A stretch of DNA of 5,211 nucleotides from Clostridiales bacterium (GTDB lineage: Bacteria; Bacillota; Clostridia; Lachnospirales; Lachnospiraceae). The notes beneath the pieces are model-generated. The model was given only the letters and a program-made list of their open reading frames with translations. It was not told the origin of the DNA and ran no database searches. The translations under genes and the position numbers were made by a program. How positions within the stretch are numbered: position 1 is the first letter of the stretch; each line of letters begins with the position of its first letter. This document shows positions 4,791-5,211 of this stretch, piece after piece. The DNA is taken from contig JAGZHZ010000052.1 of NCBI GenBank assembly GCA_018366495.1, positions 1 to 5,211 of the forward strand. The letters run 5' to 3'.

Positions 4791-4823
4791 GTTACCCTTT
4801 TTTTGAAAAAAAGTGACAAAAAA
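4785..4823 (+). repeat. Imperfect AT-rich hairpin after the second terminator
   Basis: The six T (4785-4790), GTTAC and seven T (4798-4804) can pair back with seven A (4806-4812), GTGAC and six A (4818-4823), with CC 4796-4797 bulged. The helix uses the terminator's own U tract as its outer strand. Its role is unknown. Confidence 0.45.
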
Positions 4824-4871
4824 TCGAAAAATTAAAAGAAAAAACTGTTAAAAAATCACAAAAAGTATATA

Positions 4872-4886
4872 ACTGCAAAAAGCAGT
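4872..4886 (+). promoter_or_regulatory. Small hairpin just before the fhs ribosome site
   Basis: ACTGC (4872-4876) pairs with GCAGT (4882-4886) around AAAAA. It ends 9 bases before the Shine-Dalgarno region AGAAAGGAG (4894-4902), leaving that site open. It may be an RNA-stability or spacing element, which is inference. No U tract follows. Confidence 0.4.
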
Positions 4887-4911
4887 GGAATAAAGAAAGG
4901 AGATTTTTATC

Positions 4912-5211
4912 ATGGGATACAAATCAGATATTGAAATTGCACAGGAGACACCAATGCTGCCGATCACAGAGATTGCAAAAAAAGCAGGAATCGATGACAA
5001 ATACCTGGAGCAGTATGGAAAATACAAAGCAAAAATTGATTATAACTTATTAAGAGAAACAGATGCAAAAGATGGAAAACTGATCCTTGTGACAGCAATC
5101 AACCCAACTCCGGCCGGAGAAGGAAAGACAACAACAACAGTTGGTCTTGCAGATGCAATGCAGAGATTAGGAAAAAATGTTATGGTTGCACTGAGAGAGC
5201 CATCCTTAGGA
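4912..5211 (+). CDS. fhs: Formate--tetrahydrofolate ligase, N-terminal part
   Basis: Fhs joins formate to tetrahydrofolate using ATP to give 10-formyl-THF, the one-carbon donor for purine and formyl-methionine synthesis and a step of the Wood-Ljungdahl methyl branch. The first 100 residues are present, of about 555 usual for the family, and the gene runs off the window. MGYKSDIEIAQETPMLPI is the typical N terminus, and the ATP-binding loop TPAGEGKTTTTVGLADA covers 66-82, followed by LREPSLG (94-100). ATG 4912 has AGAAAGGAG nine bases upstream. It is the only gene behind the ZTP and THF riboswitches, which fits exactly: one ligand signals lack of its product, the other is its substrate class. 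Confidence 0.97.
   Translation, partial: MGYKSDIEIAQETPMLPITEIAKKAGIDDKYLEQYGKYKAKIDYNLLRETDAKDGKLILVTAINPTPAGEGKTTTTVGLADAMQRLGKNVMVALREPSLG

Noticed and set aside
4843..4871. Third promoter with -10 TATATA close to fhs
   Set aside because: No acceptable -35 at 16-18 bases (AACTGT/ACTGTT), and TATATA is common in DNA this AT-rich.

Overview
The window looks like a chromosomal housekeeping segment of a low-GC Firmicute, most likely a Lachnospiraceae-type Clostridium relative. The reasons are AT-rich spacers, heavy use of AGA for arginine, strong AGGAGG-type ribosome sites, sigma-A promoters with 17-base spacers, and the character of the proteins (DUF445, AlaX-type editing protein, Nfo, Fhs). 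The assignment is inferred from composition and family resemblance, not from a database search.

Layout. Bases 1-536 hold a tRNA cluster on the + strand: the 3' end of tRNA-Gly, then tRNA-Arg(TCT), tRNA-His(GTG) and tRNA-Gln(TTG). A terminator follows that overlaps a promoter-like element, then tRNA-Leu(TAG) and a strong terminator. No tRNA here encodes CCA. Bases 537-1139 are an A-rich spacer, a perfect-consensus promoter, an unrecognised cysteine-rich small protein gene and its terminator. Bases 1172-2168 carry a DUF445 membrane protein gene with an extended -10 promoter. Bases 2318-4302 carry a two-gene unit: an AlaX-type alanyl-tRNA editing protein overlapping by 7 bases with deoxyribonuclease IV (nfo).

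The most interesting part is the 609-base leader (4303-4911) in front of fhs, formate--tetrahydrofolate ligase, whose first 100 codons end the window. After a good sigma-A promoter it contains a ZTP (pfl-type) riboswitch with a terminator, and then a tetrahydrofolate (THF) riboswitch with a second terminator. Both aptamers were recognised from conserved motifs, and both show compensating base changes in helices: P3 of the ZTP aptamer and the loop-to-joining pseudoknot of the THF aptamer. ZTP/AICAR signals shortage of 10-formyl-THF, the product of Fhs; reduced folates report the folate pool. The leader therefore looks like a two-input gate on one-carbon metabolism.

How the genes relate. The tRNA genes and the editing protein both serve translation. 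Nfo is DNA repair and is translationally coupled to the editing gene without an obvious shared pathway. The fhs unit is separate and has its own promoter.
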